Of a stretch of DNA of 64,000 bases, positions 29,651-38,213 are shown piece by piece (position 1 is the stretch's first letter; each line of letters begins with the position of its first letter). A program made the translations under genes and the position numbers. The notes beneath the pieces were generated by a model that had not been told where the DNA came from, did not search any database, and was given only the letters and a program-made list of their open reading frames with translations. The DNA comes from Pseudomonas paracarnis (GTDB lineage Bacteria; Pseudomonadota; Gammaproteobacteria; Pseudomonadales; Pseudomonadaceae): positions 24,519 through 88,518 of the forward strand of contig NZ_CAJFCN010000017.1 of the NCBI RefSeq assembly GCF_904063055.1, written 5' to 3'.

Positions 29651-31132
29651 ATGAAATTGAATAAAGCCAACCTGACCCAACTGGCGCCCCAAGTGCAGTT
29701 GCCTGCCTATGCGATTGCCGACACCCGCCAGGGCATCGCGCACATCGGCGTCGGCGGTTTCCACCGTGCGCACCAGGCGTTTTACACCGATGCCCTGATG
29801 AACACCGGCGAGGGCCTGGACTGGGGCATCTGCGGCGTCGGCCTGCGCAGTGAAGACCGCAAGGCCCGCGACGACCTGGCCGGCCAGGATTACCTGTTCA
29901 CCCTGTATGAACTGGGCGACACCGACGACACGCAAGTGCGCGTGATCGGCTCGATCAGCGACATGCTGCTGGCCGAAGACGACGCCCAAGCGCTGATCGA
30001 TAAGCTCGCCAGCCCACAGATCCGCATCGTCTCGCTGACCATCACCGAAGGCGGCTACTGCATCGACGACAGCAACGGCGAGTTCATGGCCCACCTGCCG
30101 CAGATCCAGCATGACCTGGCGCACCCGAGAGCGCCGAAAACCGTGTTCGGCTTTATCTGCGCTGCGCTCACCCAGCGCCGCGCCGCTGGCACCCCGGCCT
30201 TCACGGTGATGTCCTGCGATAACCTGCCTCACAACGGCGCCGTCATCCGCAAGGCCTTGCTGGCCTTCGCCGCCCTGCACGACGCGGGCCTGCATGACTG
30301 GATCAAGGCCAACGTGAGCTTCCCGAACGCCATGGTTGACCGCATCACGCCCATGACCAGCACCGCCCACCGCCTGCAACTGCATGACCAGCACGGGATC
30401 GACGATGCCTGGCCGGTGGTGTGCGAGCCGTTTGTGCAGTGGGTGCTGGAAGACAAATTTGTCAACGGCCGCCCGGCCTGGGAAAAGGTCGGCGTGCAGT
30501 TCACCGATGACGTCACGCCTTACGAAGAAATGAAGATCGGCCTGCTCAACGGCAGCCACCTGGCCCTCACGTACCTGGGGTTCCTCAAGGGCTACCGATT
30601 CGTTCACGAGACCATGAACGACCCTGTGTTCGTGGCGTATATGCGCGCCTACATGGACCTGGACGTCACGCCGAACCTGGCGCCGGTACCTGGTATCGAC
30701 CTGACCGAATACAAGCAGACCCTGGTGGAACGCTTTTCCAACCAGGCGATTGCCGACCAATTGGAGCGCGTGTGCTCCGACGGTTCATCGAAGTTTCCCA
30801 AGTTCACCGTGCCGACCATCAACCGCCTGATTGCCGACGGCCGCGAGACGGACCGTGCCGCCCTTGTGGTGGCGGCCTGGGCGCTGTACTTGAAAGGTGT
30901 GGATGAAAACGGCGCGCGCTACAGTATCCCGGACCCGCGGGCAGCGTTCTGCCAGGACCTGGTGAGCGATGACGCGCTGATCAGCCAGCGGTTGCTGGGT
31001 GTGGAAGAGATTTTTGGCACGGCTATTCCCAAGTCGGCGGCGTTTGTGGCAGCGTTCGAGCGGTGTTATGCAAGCCTGCGCGACAAAGGCGTCACCACCA
31101 CACTACAAAACCTCCTGAACAAACCGGATTAA
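29651..31132 (+). CDS. mtlD: Mannitol 2-dehydrogenase
   Basis: 493 aa polyol-specific long-chain dehydrogenase; oxidises D-mannitol to D-fructose and D-arabitol to D-xylulose with NAD+. The Rossmann start is IAHIGVGGFHRAHQAFYTD (about 30-48). The active-site motif KIGLLNGSHLALTYLG places Lys295, Asn300 and His303 as in the characterised P. fluorescens enzyme. It follows mtlK by 18 bases, with a weak RBS. Confidence 0.97.
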   Translation: MKLNKANLTQLAPQVQLPAYAIADTRQGIAHIGVGGFHRAHQAFYTDALMNTGEGLDWGICGVGLRSEDRKARDDLAGQDYLFTLYELGDTDDTQVRVIGSISDMLLAEDDAQALIDKLASPQIRIVSLTITEGGYCIDDSNGEFMAHLPQIQHDLAHPRAPKTVFGFICAALTQRRAAGTPAFTVMSCDNLPHNGAVIRKALLAFAALHDAGLHDWIKANVSFPNAMVDRITPMTSTAHRLQLHDQHGIDDAWPVVCEPFVQWVLEDKFVNGRPAWEKVGVQFTDDVTPYEEMKIGLLNGSHLALTYLGFLKGYRFVHETMNDPVFVAYMRAYMDLDVTPNLAPVPGIDLTEYKQTLVERFSNQAIADQLERVCSDGSSKFPKFTVPTINRLIADGRETDRAALVVAAWALYLKGVDENGARYSIPDPRAAFCQDLVSDDALISQRLLGVEEIFGTAIPKSAAFVAAFERCYASLRDKGVTTTLQNLLNKPD

Positions 31133-31136
31133 ACAG

Positions 31137-31224
31137 GTGGGAGCTGGCTTGCCTGCGATAGCGGTGGTCCAGTCAACCCTGCGGTGACTGCCAGACCGCT
31201 ATCGCAGGCAAGCCAGCTCCCACA
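31137..31224. repeat. REPIN between mtlD and mtlY
   Basis: GTGGGAGCTGGCTTGCCTGC with inverted GCAGGCAAGCCAGCTCCCAC, 5 bases after the mtlD stop and 43 bases before the mtlY ATG. Second REPIN inside the mannitol operon. Confidence 0.9.
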
Positions 31225-31267
31225 TCGACCGTATTTTCAACCCAATAATAATGCTGAGCACTCCATC

Positions 31268-32749
31268 ATGACCCAGCAAAACCTGTTCCTCGGAATCGAC
31301 TGCGGCACCCAAGGCACCAAGGCCATCGTCCTCGACGCCTCCAGCGGCAAGGTGCTGGGCCTGGGCGCCGCCGCGCACACCTTGATCAGCGGCGCCAACG
31401 GCCGGCGTGAACAACACACCCAGGAATGGCTGGACGCCTTCACCGAAGCCACCCACCGCGCCCTGCAACAAGCCGGGGTGGACGGCCAGGACATCCTTGG
31501 CATCGGCGTGTCCGGCCAGCAGCACGGCCTGGTGCTGCTGGACGAACAAGGTGAAGTGCTGCGCCCGGCCAAGTTGTGGTGCGACACCGAAACCGCGCCG
31601 GAGAACGACCGGCTGCTGCAGCATCTGGGTGGCGAACGCGGGTCCCTGGAGCGCCTGGGCGTGGCCATCGCTCCGGGCTACACCGTGTCCAAGCTGCTCT
31701 GGACCCGCGAACAGCACCCCGACGTCTTCGCACGCATTGCCCATATCCTGCTGCCCCACGACTACCTCAACTACTGGCTCACCGGCCGCGCCTGCGCCGA
31801 GTACGGCGATGCGTCGGGCACCGGTTACTTCAACGTGCGCCGCCGCGAATGGGATGTGGCGTTGCTCCAGCACATCGACCCCAGCGGCCGCCTGCAAGCC
31901 GCGTTGCCGACACTGATCGAAGCCGACCAAGCGGTGGGCACGATCCTGCCGGCCATTGCCGAGCGCCTGGGCATCAACCCCAACGCGGTGGTGTCCAGTG
32001 GTGGCGGCGACAATATGATGGGCGCCATTGGCACCGGCAATATCGCCCCCGGCGTGATCACCATGAGCCTGGGTTCATCGGGCACCGTGTATGCCTTTGC
32101 CGACCAGCCCAACGTCAGCCCCCAGGCCTCGGTGGCGACCTTCTGCTCCTCTAGCGGCGGCTGGCTGCCGCTGATCTGCACCATGAACCTGACCAACGCC
32201 ACCGGGGTGATTCGCGAGCTGTTCGACCTGGACCTCGATGCCTTCAACGCGCTGGTCGAACAGGCATCCATCGGGGCCGATGGGGTGAGCATGCTGCCGT
32301 TCCTCAACGGCGAACGCGTGCCCGCCCTGCCCCACGCCACCGGCAGCCTGCAGGGCCTGACCATGACCAACCTGACCCGTGCCAACCTGTGCCGCGCGGT
32401 GGTCGAAGGCACCACCTTCGGCCTGCGTTATGGCCTCGACCTGCTGCGCCAGACCGGCCTGCAAAGCCAGAGCATCCGCCTGATCGGTGGCGGCTCGAAA
32501 AGCCCGCTGTGGCGGCAGATGGTCGCCGATATCATGCACACCGAAGTGGTGTGTACCGAACAGAGCGAGGCGGCCGCCCTGGGCGCGGCGATCCAGGCGG
32601 CGTGGTGCCAGAGCGGCGAACCGCTGGCCAGCCTTTGCGACAAATGCGTGAGCATTGACCCGGCCAGCCGCACCTTACCCGTGGCGGCCAATGTCAGTGC
32701 CTATCAACAAGCGTATCAGCGTTATCAACAGCACGTGGCAACCCTTTAA
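31268..32749 (+). CDS. mtlY: Xylulokinase
   Basis: 493 aa FGGY-family kinase from the ATG at 31268 (MTQQNLFLGIDC). ATP/sugar motifs: GIDCGTQGTKAIVLD (about 8-22), GISGQQHGLV-like GVSGQQHGLVLL, and FGGY signature 2 near SIRLIGGGSKSPLWRQMVADI. It phosphorylates xylulose formed when MtlD oxidises arabitol, feeding the pentose phosphate pathway. An in-frame extension to 31184 reads through the REPIN and is not used. Confidence 0.94.
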   Translation: MTQQNLFLGIDCGTQGTKAIVLDASSGKVLGLGAAAHTLISGANGRREQHTQEWLDAFTEATHRALQQAGVDGQDILGIGVSGQQHGLVLLDEQGEVLRPAKLWCDTETAPENDRLLQHLGGERGSLERLGVAIAPGYTVSKLLWTREQHPDVFARIAHILLPHDYLNYWLTGRACAEYGDASGTGYFNVRRREWDVALLQHIDPSGRLQAALPTLIEADQAVGTILPAIAERLGINPNAVVSSGGGDNMMGAIGTGNIAPGVITMSLGSSGTVYAFADQPNVSPQASVATFCSSSGGWLPLICTMNLTNATGVIRELFDLDLDAFNALVEQASIGADGVSMLPFLNGERVPALPHATGSLQGLTMTNLTRANLCRAVVEGTTFGLRYGLDLLRQTGLQSQSIRLIGGGSKSPLWRQMVADIMHTEVVCTEQSEAAALGAAIQAAWCQSGEPLASLCDKCVSIDPASRTLPVAANVSAYQQAYQRYQQHVATL

Positions 32750-32761
32750 GAGCGAGCAACT

Positions 32762-33700
32762 ATGTATCTGGTGTGTGGTGAAGCGCTGTTTGATTTCTTC
32801 AGCGAGGAGGATGCCAGCGGGCAGGCCGCCAAGCTCAACTACAAGGCGATTGCCGGTGGCTCGCCGTTCAACGTGGCGGTGGGTTTGCGGCGCCTGGGGA
32901 TCGAGTCGGGGCTCTTCGCCGGCCTGTCCACCGATTACCTTGGACGGCGCTTGCAGCAGGTCCTGAATGACGAAGGTATCAGCGAACGCTTTCTGGTGGC
33001 GTTCGACGCGCCGACCACCCTGGCGATGGTGGCCGTGGGCGCCAATGGCTCGCCGCAGTACAGCTTTCGCGGCGAAGGCTGCGCCGACCGGCAATTGCAA
33101 CTGACGCACCTGCCGCCCCTGGGCGATGAAATTCGCGGGCTGCATGTGGGCTCGTTTTCGCTGGTGGTGCAACCGATTGGAGACACCCTGCTCAACCTGG
33201 TCAAGCGTGAAAGCGGCAAGCGTCTGATCAGCCTCGACCCCAACGTGCGCCTTAACCCGCAGCCCGATATCCACCTGTGGCGCGCCCGTGTCGCAGAGCT
33301 GGTGCAACACGCCGACCTGATCAAGGTCAGCGACGAAGACCTGCACCTGCTCTACCCCGACCAGACACCGGAAAGCGTGCTGCAAGGTTGGCTGCAACAC
33401 CGCTGCCAACTGGTGTTCCTCACCCGTGGTGGCGACGGTGCGTCGGTGTTCAGCCGCCAGCATGGCAGTTGGTCGCAACCTGCGGTCAAGGTGGTGATGG
33501 CCGATACGGTGGGCGCTGGTGATACCTTCCAGGCGGCGTTGATTGCGTGGCTGACGGAACAGCAGTTGGATTCGGTTGACGGGCTGCAACGACTGAGCCG
33601 CGAGCAGATCGACGCCATGCTGGGCTTCGCGATCCGGGCTGCCGCACTGACCTGCGGCAAGACCGGCCCAGACCTGCCCTATCGTCAACAACTGGCTTGA
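32762..33700 (+). CDS. mtlZ: Fructokinase, PfkB family
   Basis: 312 aa. PfkB signatures: GGSPFNVAVGLRRLG near the N-terminus (about 38-52) and DTVGAGDTFQAALIAW near the C-terminus (about 249-264), where the second Asp of GAGD is the catalytic base. It phosphorylates the fructose produced from mannitol by MtlD. It starts 12 bases after mtlY and is the last gene of the operon. Confidence 0.95.
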   Translation: MYLVCGEALFDFFSEEDASGQAAKLNYKAIAGGSPFNVAVGLRRLGIESGLFAGLSTDYLGRRLQQVLNDEGISERFLVAFDAPTTLAMVAVGANGSPQYSFRGEGCADRQLQLTHLPPLGDEIRGLHVGSFSLVVQPIGDTLLNLVKRESGKRLISLDPNVRLNPQPDIHLWRARVAELVQHADLIKVSDEDLHLLYPDQTPESVLQGWLQHRCQLVFLTRGGDGASVFSRQHGSWSQPAVKVVMADTVGAGDTFQAALIAWLTEQQLDSVDGLQRLSREQIDAMLGFAIRAAALTCGKTGPDLPYRQQLA

Positions 33701-33732
33701 GCTGAGCGGGCAAAAACCCAAAGTGCCATCAC

Positions 33733-33757
33733 GCAGGCCACGTATTCCGTGGCCTGC
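33733..33757 (+). terminator. Hairpin at the end of the mtl operon
   Basis: GCAGGCCACG and CGTGGCCTGC, a perfect 10-bp stem with a 5-base loop, 33 bases after the mtlZ stop. No U-tract follows directly, so termination efficiency is uncertain. Confidence 0.55.
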
Positions 33758-33844
33758 GCGCCATGCATAAAAAATTGCGCTACTGGAAAACTGTGCTAAA
33801 CCCAAAAACAGGAGCAGTTATTACAACAAACCTAGGACACACCC

Positions 33845-36439
33845 ATGCAAAAGCCCAGTGGTTTCTCGACCCGGGCCGTTTTAGCTGTCGGCCTCATCTC
33901 ATTGCAGTACATGAACCCTCAACCCTCCCACGCCGCCTGCGTTCTCACCCCGGGAACCGGCAACGATACCTATACGTGTAACAACGGCAGCAGTGCCGGC
34001 CTGACCGATCTTTCCGGGGATAACAGCCTGACGCTCTCCACAGGCGGCGCCATCAATGGCGATGTGACCTTTGGCCCTGGAATAGATACGGTGGAAATCC
34101 GCGACGGCCGGGTCACCGGGATCGTGCAGCAAGGCGACGGTGTTGATCGTGTCGTCATGATGGGTGGGCGAATAGGCGGCCTGTTCCAGGGCGACGGCCG
34201 CGACGTGCTTGAAATGTATGACGGCATAATCGACGAGGCTTTTGAAGACGGCGATGTGGCCTACCAGCGCGGTGGCAAAATTGGCCGGGTCAATATGAAG
34301 TTGGACAAGAACTTCTATGAAATGACCGGGGGGGAAATCCGGGAGAACCTGGTCACCGGTTTCGACACCGACACCATCATCATTTCCGGCGGCACCATCG
34401 GCGGCAATATCAGCACCAGCGGCGGCGATGACAGCATCACCGTCAGCGGCGGCGTGATTAATGGTGAGATCCGTGCCAGCGTCGGCAACGATACGTTCAA
34501 ATGGCTGGGTGAAGGCAGGATCAACTCCCGGGTATTGATGGGTGATGGCGACGACACGGTCCTGCTGCAAGGCTTGAATGAAAGCAAACTGAACCACACG
34601 CCCTTTATCGATGGCGGCCTGGGCAACGATCAGCTGATCTTCGACGCGACAACATCCAGCACCGCGGCCCGCTACATCGGCTTGGAGCGCGTCAGCCTCA
34701 CCAAAAACTCGCGCCTGGACCTGGCCGGGGATTTTTTCCTCGGTGACAGTGGCAGCAATACCGGCATGTTCAACATCGACGGCAGCAGTACCCTGGCCGT
34801 GGCGCAAGGCGGCATCCGCCCCTACACCGCCGGGCAACTGGCGACGCTCAATAACGCCGGCACTGTCGACATGACCACCGACAACAGCGCTACCAGCGTG
34901 TTGACGGTGCATGGTAACTACGTGGGCAACAACGGCCAGCTGCACCTGCAAACCGTACTCGGCGACGAAAACTCTGCCACCGACAAGCTGGTAGTGTCCG
35001 ACGGCAACATCAGCGGTCACACCCAACTGAGTGTCAGCAACCTCGGCGGTATCGGCGGGCTGACCCAGAACAACGGCATCGAAGTGGTCCAGGCACTCAA
35101 CGGCGCCGTCAGCAGCAACGATGCGTTTGCCTTGAAGGGCTCGGTCTCCGCCGGGGCGTATGAATACCTGCTGTTCAAGGGCGGCACCCTTGCCAATACG
35201 AAAAACAGCTGGTTCCTTCGCTCCTCAGTGGTGGCCGTGCAACCGCCGGCGGCCCCACCCGTACCGCCGACACCGGCCGTGGTGGTGCCGGTGCCGCCGA
35301 TCCCCGCCACTCCCCCTGTAGTGGACTCGGATGAACCTTCCGTGGAACCGCCCACTGCGCAACCGCAACCCCCAATCGAGCCTGCCGCGCCACCGCCCAG
35401 CCAAGTCGCTGCAGCCACGTCGCCGCAATCAGCGGCGAGTAACCCTGTACTTCCCACCGCCGTGGCGGGTGCCGCGCCGATTCCACTGTATCGCCTGGAA
35501 GTTCCGGTCTACTCCGTAGACATCCCCGCTGCGCAACTGATGACGTTGCAGGCGCTGGGCACCTTCCATGAACGCCAGGGCGAGCAAAGCCTGCTGACCG
35601 AGACCGGTGCAGTGCCGGCAGGTTGGGGCCGCGCCTATGGCAGTGATTTCAACAAAAGCTGGTCGGGCACCGTGGCGCCGAGTTTTGACGGCACGGTCAA
35701 GGGCTATCAGGTTGGCCATGACCTTTACGCCGCCGAAACCAGCGGCGGGCAGACGCAACGCCTTGGCCTCTTTATCGGCCAGAGCCGCCTGCGCGGCGAC
35801 GTGAAGGGCTTTGCAATGGGCTGGCAGAACCATCGCTCCGGGCGGGTCAAACTCGACGGCGACAACTTCGGCGCCTACTGGACACTCACCGATCCGACCG
35901 GCTGGTACGTCGACCTGGTGGCCATGGGTACCCGCCTGGATGGCGACAACAAGTCCGACCGAGGGGTGAAGATGGATACCAAGGGCCACGCCCTGGCGTT
36001 ATCCGCCGAGGCCGGCTACCCGTTCAGGCTGTCCGAGCATTGGGAGATGGAACCTCAGGCCCAGGTCATCGGCCAGAAGATCGATCTGGATAGTCAGCAC
36101 GATGGCATTTCCAAGGTCTCATTCGACTCCCAGGAGTATTGGACCGGCCGCATCGGCGCACGGCTCAAGGGTCGCTATCTGGTCAGCAACACACCCGTGG
36201 AGCCGTACCTACGGGCGAATGTCTGGCACACCTTCGGCGGTAGCGACACGGTGACGTTCGACGGGGTGGACCGGATCAAGAGCGATCACAAGTCCTCCAC
36301 GGCTGATATGGGCATCGGTGTTGTGGCTCAATTGTCATCCACGGTCAGTGTTTATATGGAGGGTAACTATGGCACCCAACTGGACGACAACAACTTTGAG
36401 GGTGTCAGTGGCAATTTCGGCGTAAGAGCGCGCTGGTAA
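33845..36439 (+). CDS. Autotransporter (type Va) with beta-helix passenger
   Basis: 864 aa from the ATG at 33845. A signal peptide ends near residue 30 (NPQPSHA). The passenger (about 31-460) repeats short Gly/Asp-rich turns such as GDGVDRVVMMGGRIGG, GGTIGGNISTSGGDDS and GGVINGEIRASVGNDT, each about 20 residues, as expected for a right-handed beta-helix. A Pro/Val-rich linker follows (about 463-522), then the 12-strand outer-membrane barrel (about 590-864) ending in the aromatic residue of NFGVRARW. Likely a surface-exposed adhesin or biofilm protein; there are no protease or lipase motifs. Confidence 0.92.
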   Translation: MQKPSGFSTRAVLAVGLISLQYMNPQPSHAACVLTPGTGNDTYTCNNGSSAGLTDLSGDNSLTLSTGGAINGDVTFGPGIDTVEIRDGRVTGIVQQGDGVDRVVMMGGRIGGLFQGDGRDVLEMYDGIIDEAFEDGDVAYQRGGKIGRVNMKLDKNFYEMTGGEIRENLVTGFDTDTIIISGGTIGGNISTSGGDDSITVSGGVINGEIRASVGNDTFKWLGEGRINSRVLMGDGDDTVLLQGLNESKLNHTPFIDGGLGNDQLIFDATTSSTAARYIGLERVSLTKNSRLDLAGDFFLGDSGSNTGMFNIDGSSTLAVAQGGIRPYTAGQLATLNNAGTVDMTTDNSATSVLTVHGNYVGNNGQLHLQTVLGDENSATDKLVVSDGNISGHTQLSVSNLGGIGGLTQNNGIEVVQALNGAVSSNDAFALKGSVSAGAYEYLLFKGGTLANTKNSWFLRSSVVAVQPPAAPPVPPTPAVVVPVPPIPATPPVVDSDEPSVEPPTAQPQPPIEPAAPPPSQVAAATSPQSAASNPVLPTAVAGAAPIPLYRLEVPVYSVDIPAAQLMTLQALGTFHERQGEQSLLTETGAVPAGWGRAYGSDFNKSWSGTVAPSFDGTVKGYQVGHDLYAAETSGGQTQRLGLFIGQSRLRGDVKGFAMGWQNHRSGRVKLDGDNFGAYWTLTDPTGWYVDLVAMGTRLDGDNKSDRGVKMDTKGHALALSAEAGYPFRLSEHWEMEPQAQVIGQKIDLDSQHDGISKVSFDSQEYWTGRIGARLKGRYLVSNTPVEPYLRANVWHTFGGSDTVTFDGVDRIKSDHKSSTADMGIGVVAQLSSTVSVYMEGNYGTQLDDNNFEGVSGNFGVRARW

Positions 36440-36459
36440 ACAGGAAGGACGTCAACATT

Positions 36460-36481
36460 GGGCCTGGCAACTACCAGGCCC
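36460..36481. terminator. Hairpin between convergent genes
   Basis: GGGCCTGG (36460-36467) and CCAGGCCC (36474-36481) with a 6-base loop, between the autotransporter stop and the 3' end of the DUF1652 gene. No U-tract on either strand; possibly a bidirectional terminator. Confidence 0.45.
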
Positions 36482-36509
36482 ACGGGGTCAACTTATACTC
36501 AAGCATCCG

Positions 36510-36779
36510 CTAGTGATAACCGCGAGCACCGGCTCGTTGCAGTACCGGTGCGTGGCTTTGCTTGAGGTCTTCACGCAACCCGGTGATCAGGTTGCAAATC
36601 GCTCGGCTGCTGTCGAGCTTGTCAGGGTGGATACCTTTGACTTCCAAATCCACCCGATCCCGGTCGCGATCGTCGTAGACCCTGATCGTCAACGAGGCAT
36701 CTTCGGCTTTGGTGCATTCGCACCGTTTAGGCAGGAAACTTCCTTCAATAATGCTGCGAAGCTCTAGTTCTGAAAGCAT
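36510..36779 (-). CDS. DUF1652 domain protein
   Basis: 89 aa from the ATG at 36779 (MLSELELRSI), with a strong AGGAGAGG 7 bases upstream; a 10-residue longer version to 36809 has no RBS. The MLSELELRxIIExxFLPxRCxC start and LDSSRAICNLITGLREDL end match DUF1652, small proteins found in several copies per Pseudomonas genome. Function unknown. The 369 bases between this start and the ParD-like gene hold a 12-bp palindrome TTAAACGTTTAA (36987-36998), the operator at 37111 and nothing else I recognise. Confidence 0.85.
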   Translation of the reverse strand: MLSELELRSIIEGSFLPKRCECTKAEDASLTIRVYDDRDRDRVDLEVKGIHPDKLDSSRAICNLITGLREDLKQSHAPVLQRAGARGYH

Positions 36780-37110
36780 GGCTAACCTCTCCTTTTTTGA
36801 GACTGCCAACGGTTATATGTATCCGACAGGCACTTGCCTGCCACGTCTTGCCAACCCTGGAAGACGCTTTCAATCAGTAAGCCTACTCGGCAAAAACCGG
36901 GGTGGTTGTAACCTTTCCTCATAAGCAAACCGCTTGTTCATATTAAAGAAAACGGCTTGTTTGGCATCCTCGTCGAACTACATCGATTAAACGTTTAACC
37001 CGCAGCGTGGGGACCGGCGTTTAGGTGGGAATCCTTTTTTCGGCAACCTATCGCAGCCCATCAACCCATCACCGTTCAGCCGAAGAAGGTTTGCGATCGA
37101 CATACGAACC

Positions 37111-37127
37111 ATATACGATTCGTATAT
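37111..37127. promoter_or_regulatory. Palindromic operator before the ParD-like gene
   Basis: ATATACGA-T-TCGTATAT, a perfect 8+1+8 inverted repeat 21 bases before the ATG at 37149. A half-related ATACGAA lies just upstream (37102-37108). Its position suits autorepression by the ParD-like ribbon-helix-helix protein. Confidence 0.6.
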
Positions 37128-37148
37128 CAATTAAACACAGTGAACCTT

Positions 37149-37349
37149 ATGGGCATCGTCAAGATCACCGATCAGCTGCACGAACAACTGCGCCTGGCCA
37201 GCGCCGCCATGGACCGCTCCATCAACGCCCAAGCCGAGTTCTGGATCAAGATCGGCCTGCTCGCCGAACTCAACCCGCACCTGCCCTACAACGAGCTGAT
37301 CAACAAGCTGTTGCTGGACAAACCCGACCTGATCCGGGGGCGCAGTTGA
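37149..37349 (+). CDS. ParD-like ribbon-helix-helix protein
   Basis: 66 aa from the ATG at 37149 (MGIVKITDQLHEQLRLAS); a GTG at 37140 is also possible. The N-terminal beta-strand (GIVKIT) and the helices after it (RLASAAMDRSINAQAEFWIKIG) fit the ParD_like family of antitoxin-type DNA-binding proteins. There is no ParE toxin gene beside it. Instead the stop overlaps the start of a methionine aminopeptidase gene (TGATG), so the two are translationally coupled. It probably binds the palindrome upstream. Confidence 0.82.
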   Translation: MGIVKITDQLHEQLRLASAAMDRSINAQAEFWIKIGLLAELNPHLPYNELINKLLLDKPDLIRGRS

Positions 37350-38119
37350 TGATCAAGACTCCCGCACAGTTGGCCGTGATGCGTGAAGCCGGGCGTCTGT
37401 TGGCGCAAGTCTTCGACATGCTCGACGGCTTCGTCGCCGCCGGCCGCTCTACCCTGGAGCTGGACAGCGCCGTCGAAGCCTTCATCCGCAATGACCTCAA
37501 GGCCCGCCCTGCCAGCCTGGGGCAGTACGACTACCCCTTCTGCATCAACACCTCGATCAACGAAGTGGTGTGCCACGGCATGCCCAGCGCCAAGCAAATA
37601 CTCAAGGACGGCGACATCATCAACATCGACATCACCCTGGAAAAAGGCGGCTTCATTGCCGACGCCAGCAAGATGTACATGATCGGCAACGTGACGCCCA
37701 AGGCCAGGCGCCTGGTGGACATGACCTTCGAGGCGATGTGGGCCGGCATCCGCCAGGTCAAGCCGGGCGCGCGCCTGGGCGATATCGGCCATGCCATCCA
37801 GAGCCACGCGCAAGCCAACGGCTACAGCGTGGTGCGCGAATACTGCGGCCACGGCATCGGCCGGCAAATGCACGAAGAACCGCAAATCCTGCACTTCGGC
37901 CGCCCCGGCACCGGCCTCGAACTGCGCGAAGGCATGGTGTTTACCATCGAACCGATGCTTAACCATGGCAGCGCTAAAACTCGCAGCCTGAAAGACGGCT
38001 GGACGGTGGTCACCAAGGACAACAGCCTCTCGGCGCAATGGGAACACACCGTGGCGGTGACGGCGGACGGGTTTGAGGTGTTGACCTTGCAAGCCACTCA
38101 AACCTTTTACACCCCGTAG
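37349..38119 (+). CDS. map: Type I methionine aminopeptidase, second copy
   Basis: 256 aa; removes N-terminal Met from nascent proteins, cytoplasmic, two-metal enzyme. All five ligands are visible: Asp94 (INIDITLEKG), Asp105 (GFIADASKM), His168 (GHGIG), Glu201 (FTIEPM) and Glu232 (QWEHT); the substrate-site His76 lies in CHGMP. The housekeeping map normally lies next to rpsB, so this is probably an extra copy. The start shares one base with the ParD-like stop. The stop codon TAG (38117-38119) lies inside the REPIN that follows. Confidence 0.94.
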   Translation: MIKTPAQLAVMREAGRLLAQVFDMLDGFVAAGRSTLELDSAVEAFIRNDLKARPASLGQYDYPFCINTSINEVVCHGMPSAKQILKDGDIINIDITLEKGGFIADASKMYMIGNVTPKARRLVDMTFEAMWAGIRQVKPGARLGDIGHAIQSHAQANGYSVVREYCGHGIGRQMHEEPQILHFGRPGTGLELREGMVFTIEPMLNHGSAKTRSLKDGWTVVTKDNSLSAQWEHTVAVTADGFEVLTLQATQTFYTP

Positions 38120-38213
38120 GAGCGAGCTTGCTCGCGAAGAGCGCCTAGCCTGCGCGCTAAACCAGGCTAGCCACTTTTTCGTTAACGTTTTTCGCGAGCA
38201 AGCTCGCTCCTGC
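38116..38213. repeat. REPIN bridging the map and sfnG 3' ends
   Basis: GTAGGAGCGAGCTTGCTCGC and inverted GCGAGCAAGCTCGCTCCTGC, about 58 bases apart. It contains the map stop codon and encodes the last 18 residues of SfnG (AGASLLAKNVNEKVASLV). Confidence 0.92.

Noticed and set aside
36987..36998. Palindrome TTAAACGTTTAA as an operator
   Set aside because: Only one copy, not placed at a clear promoter; noted but not called as a feature.
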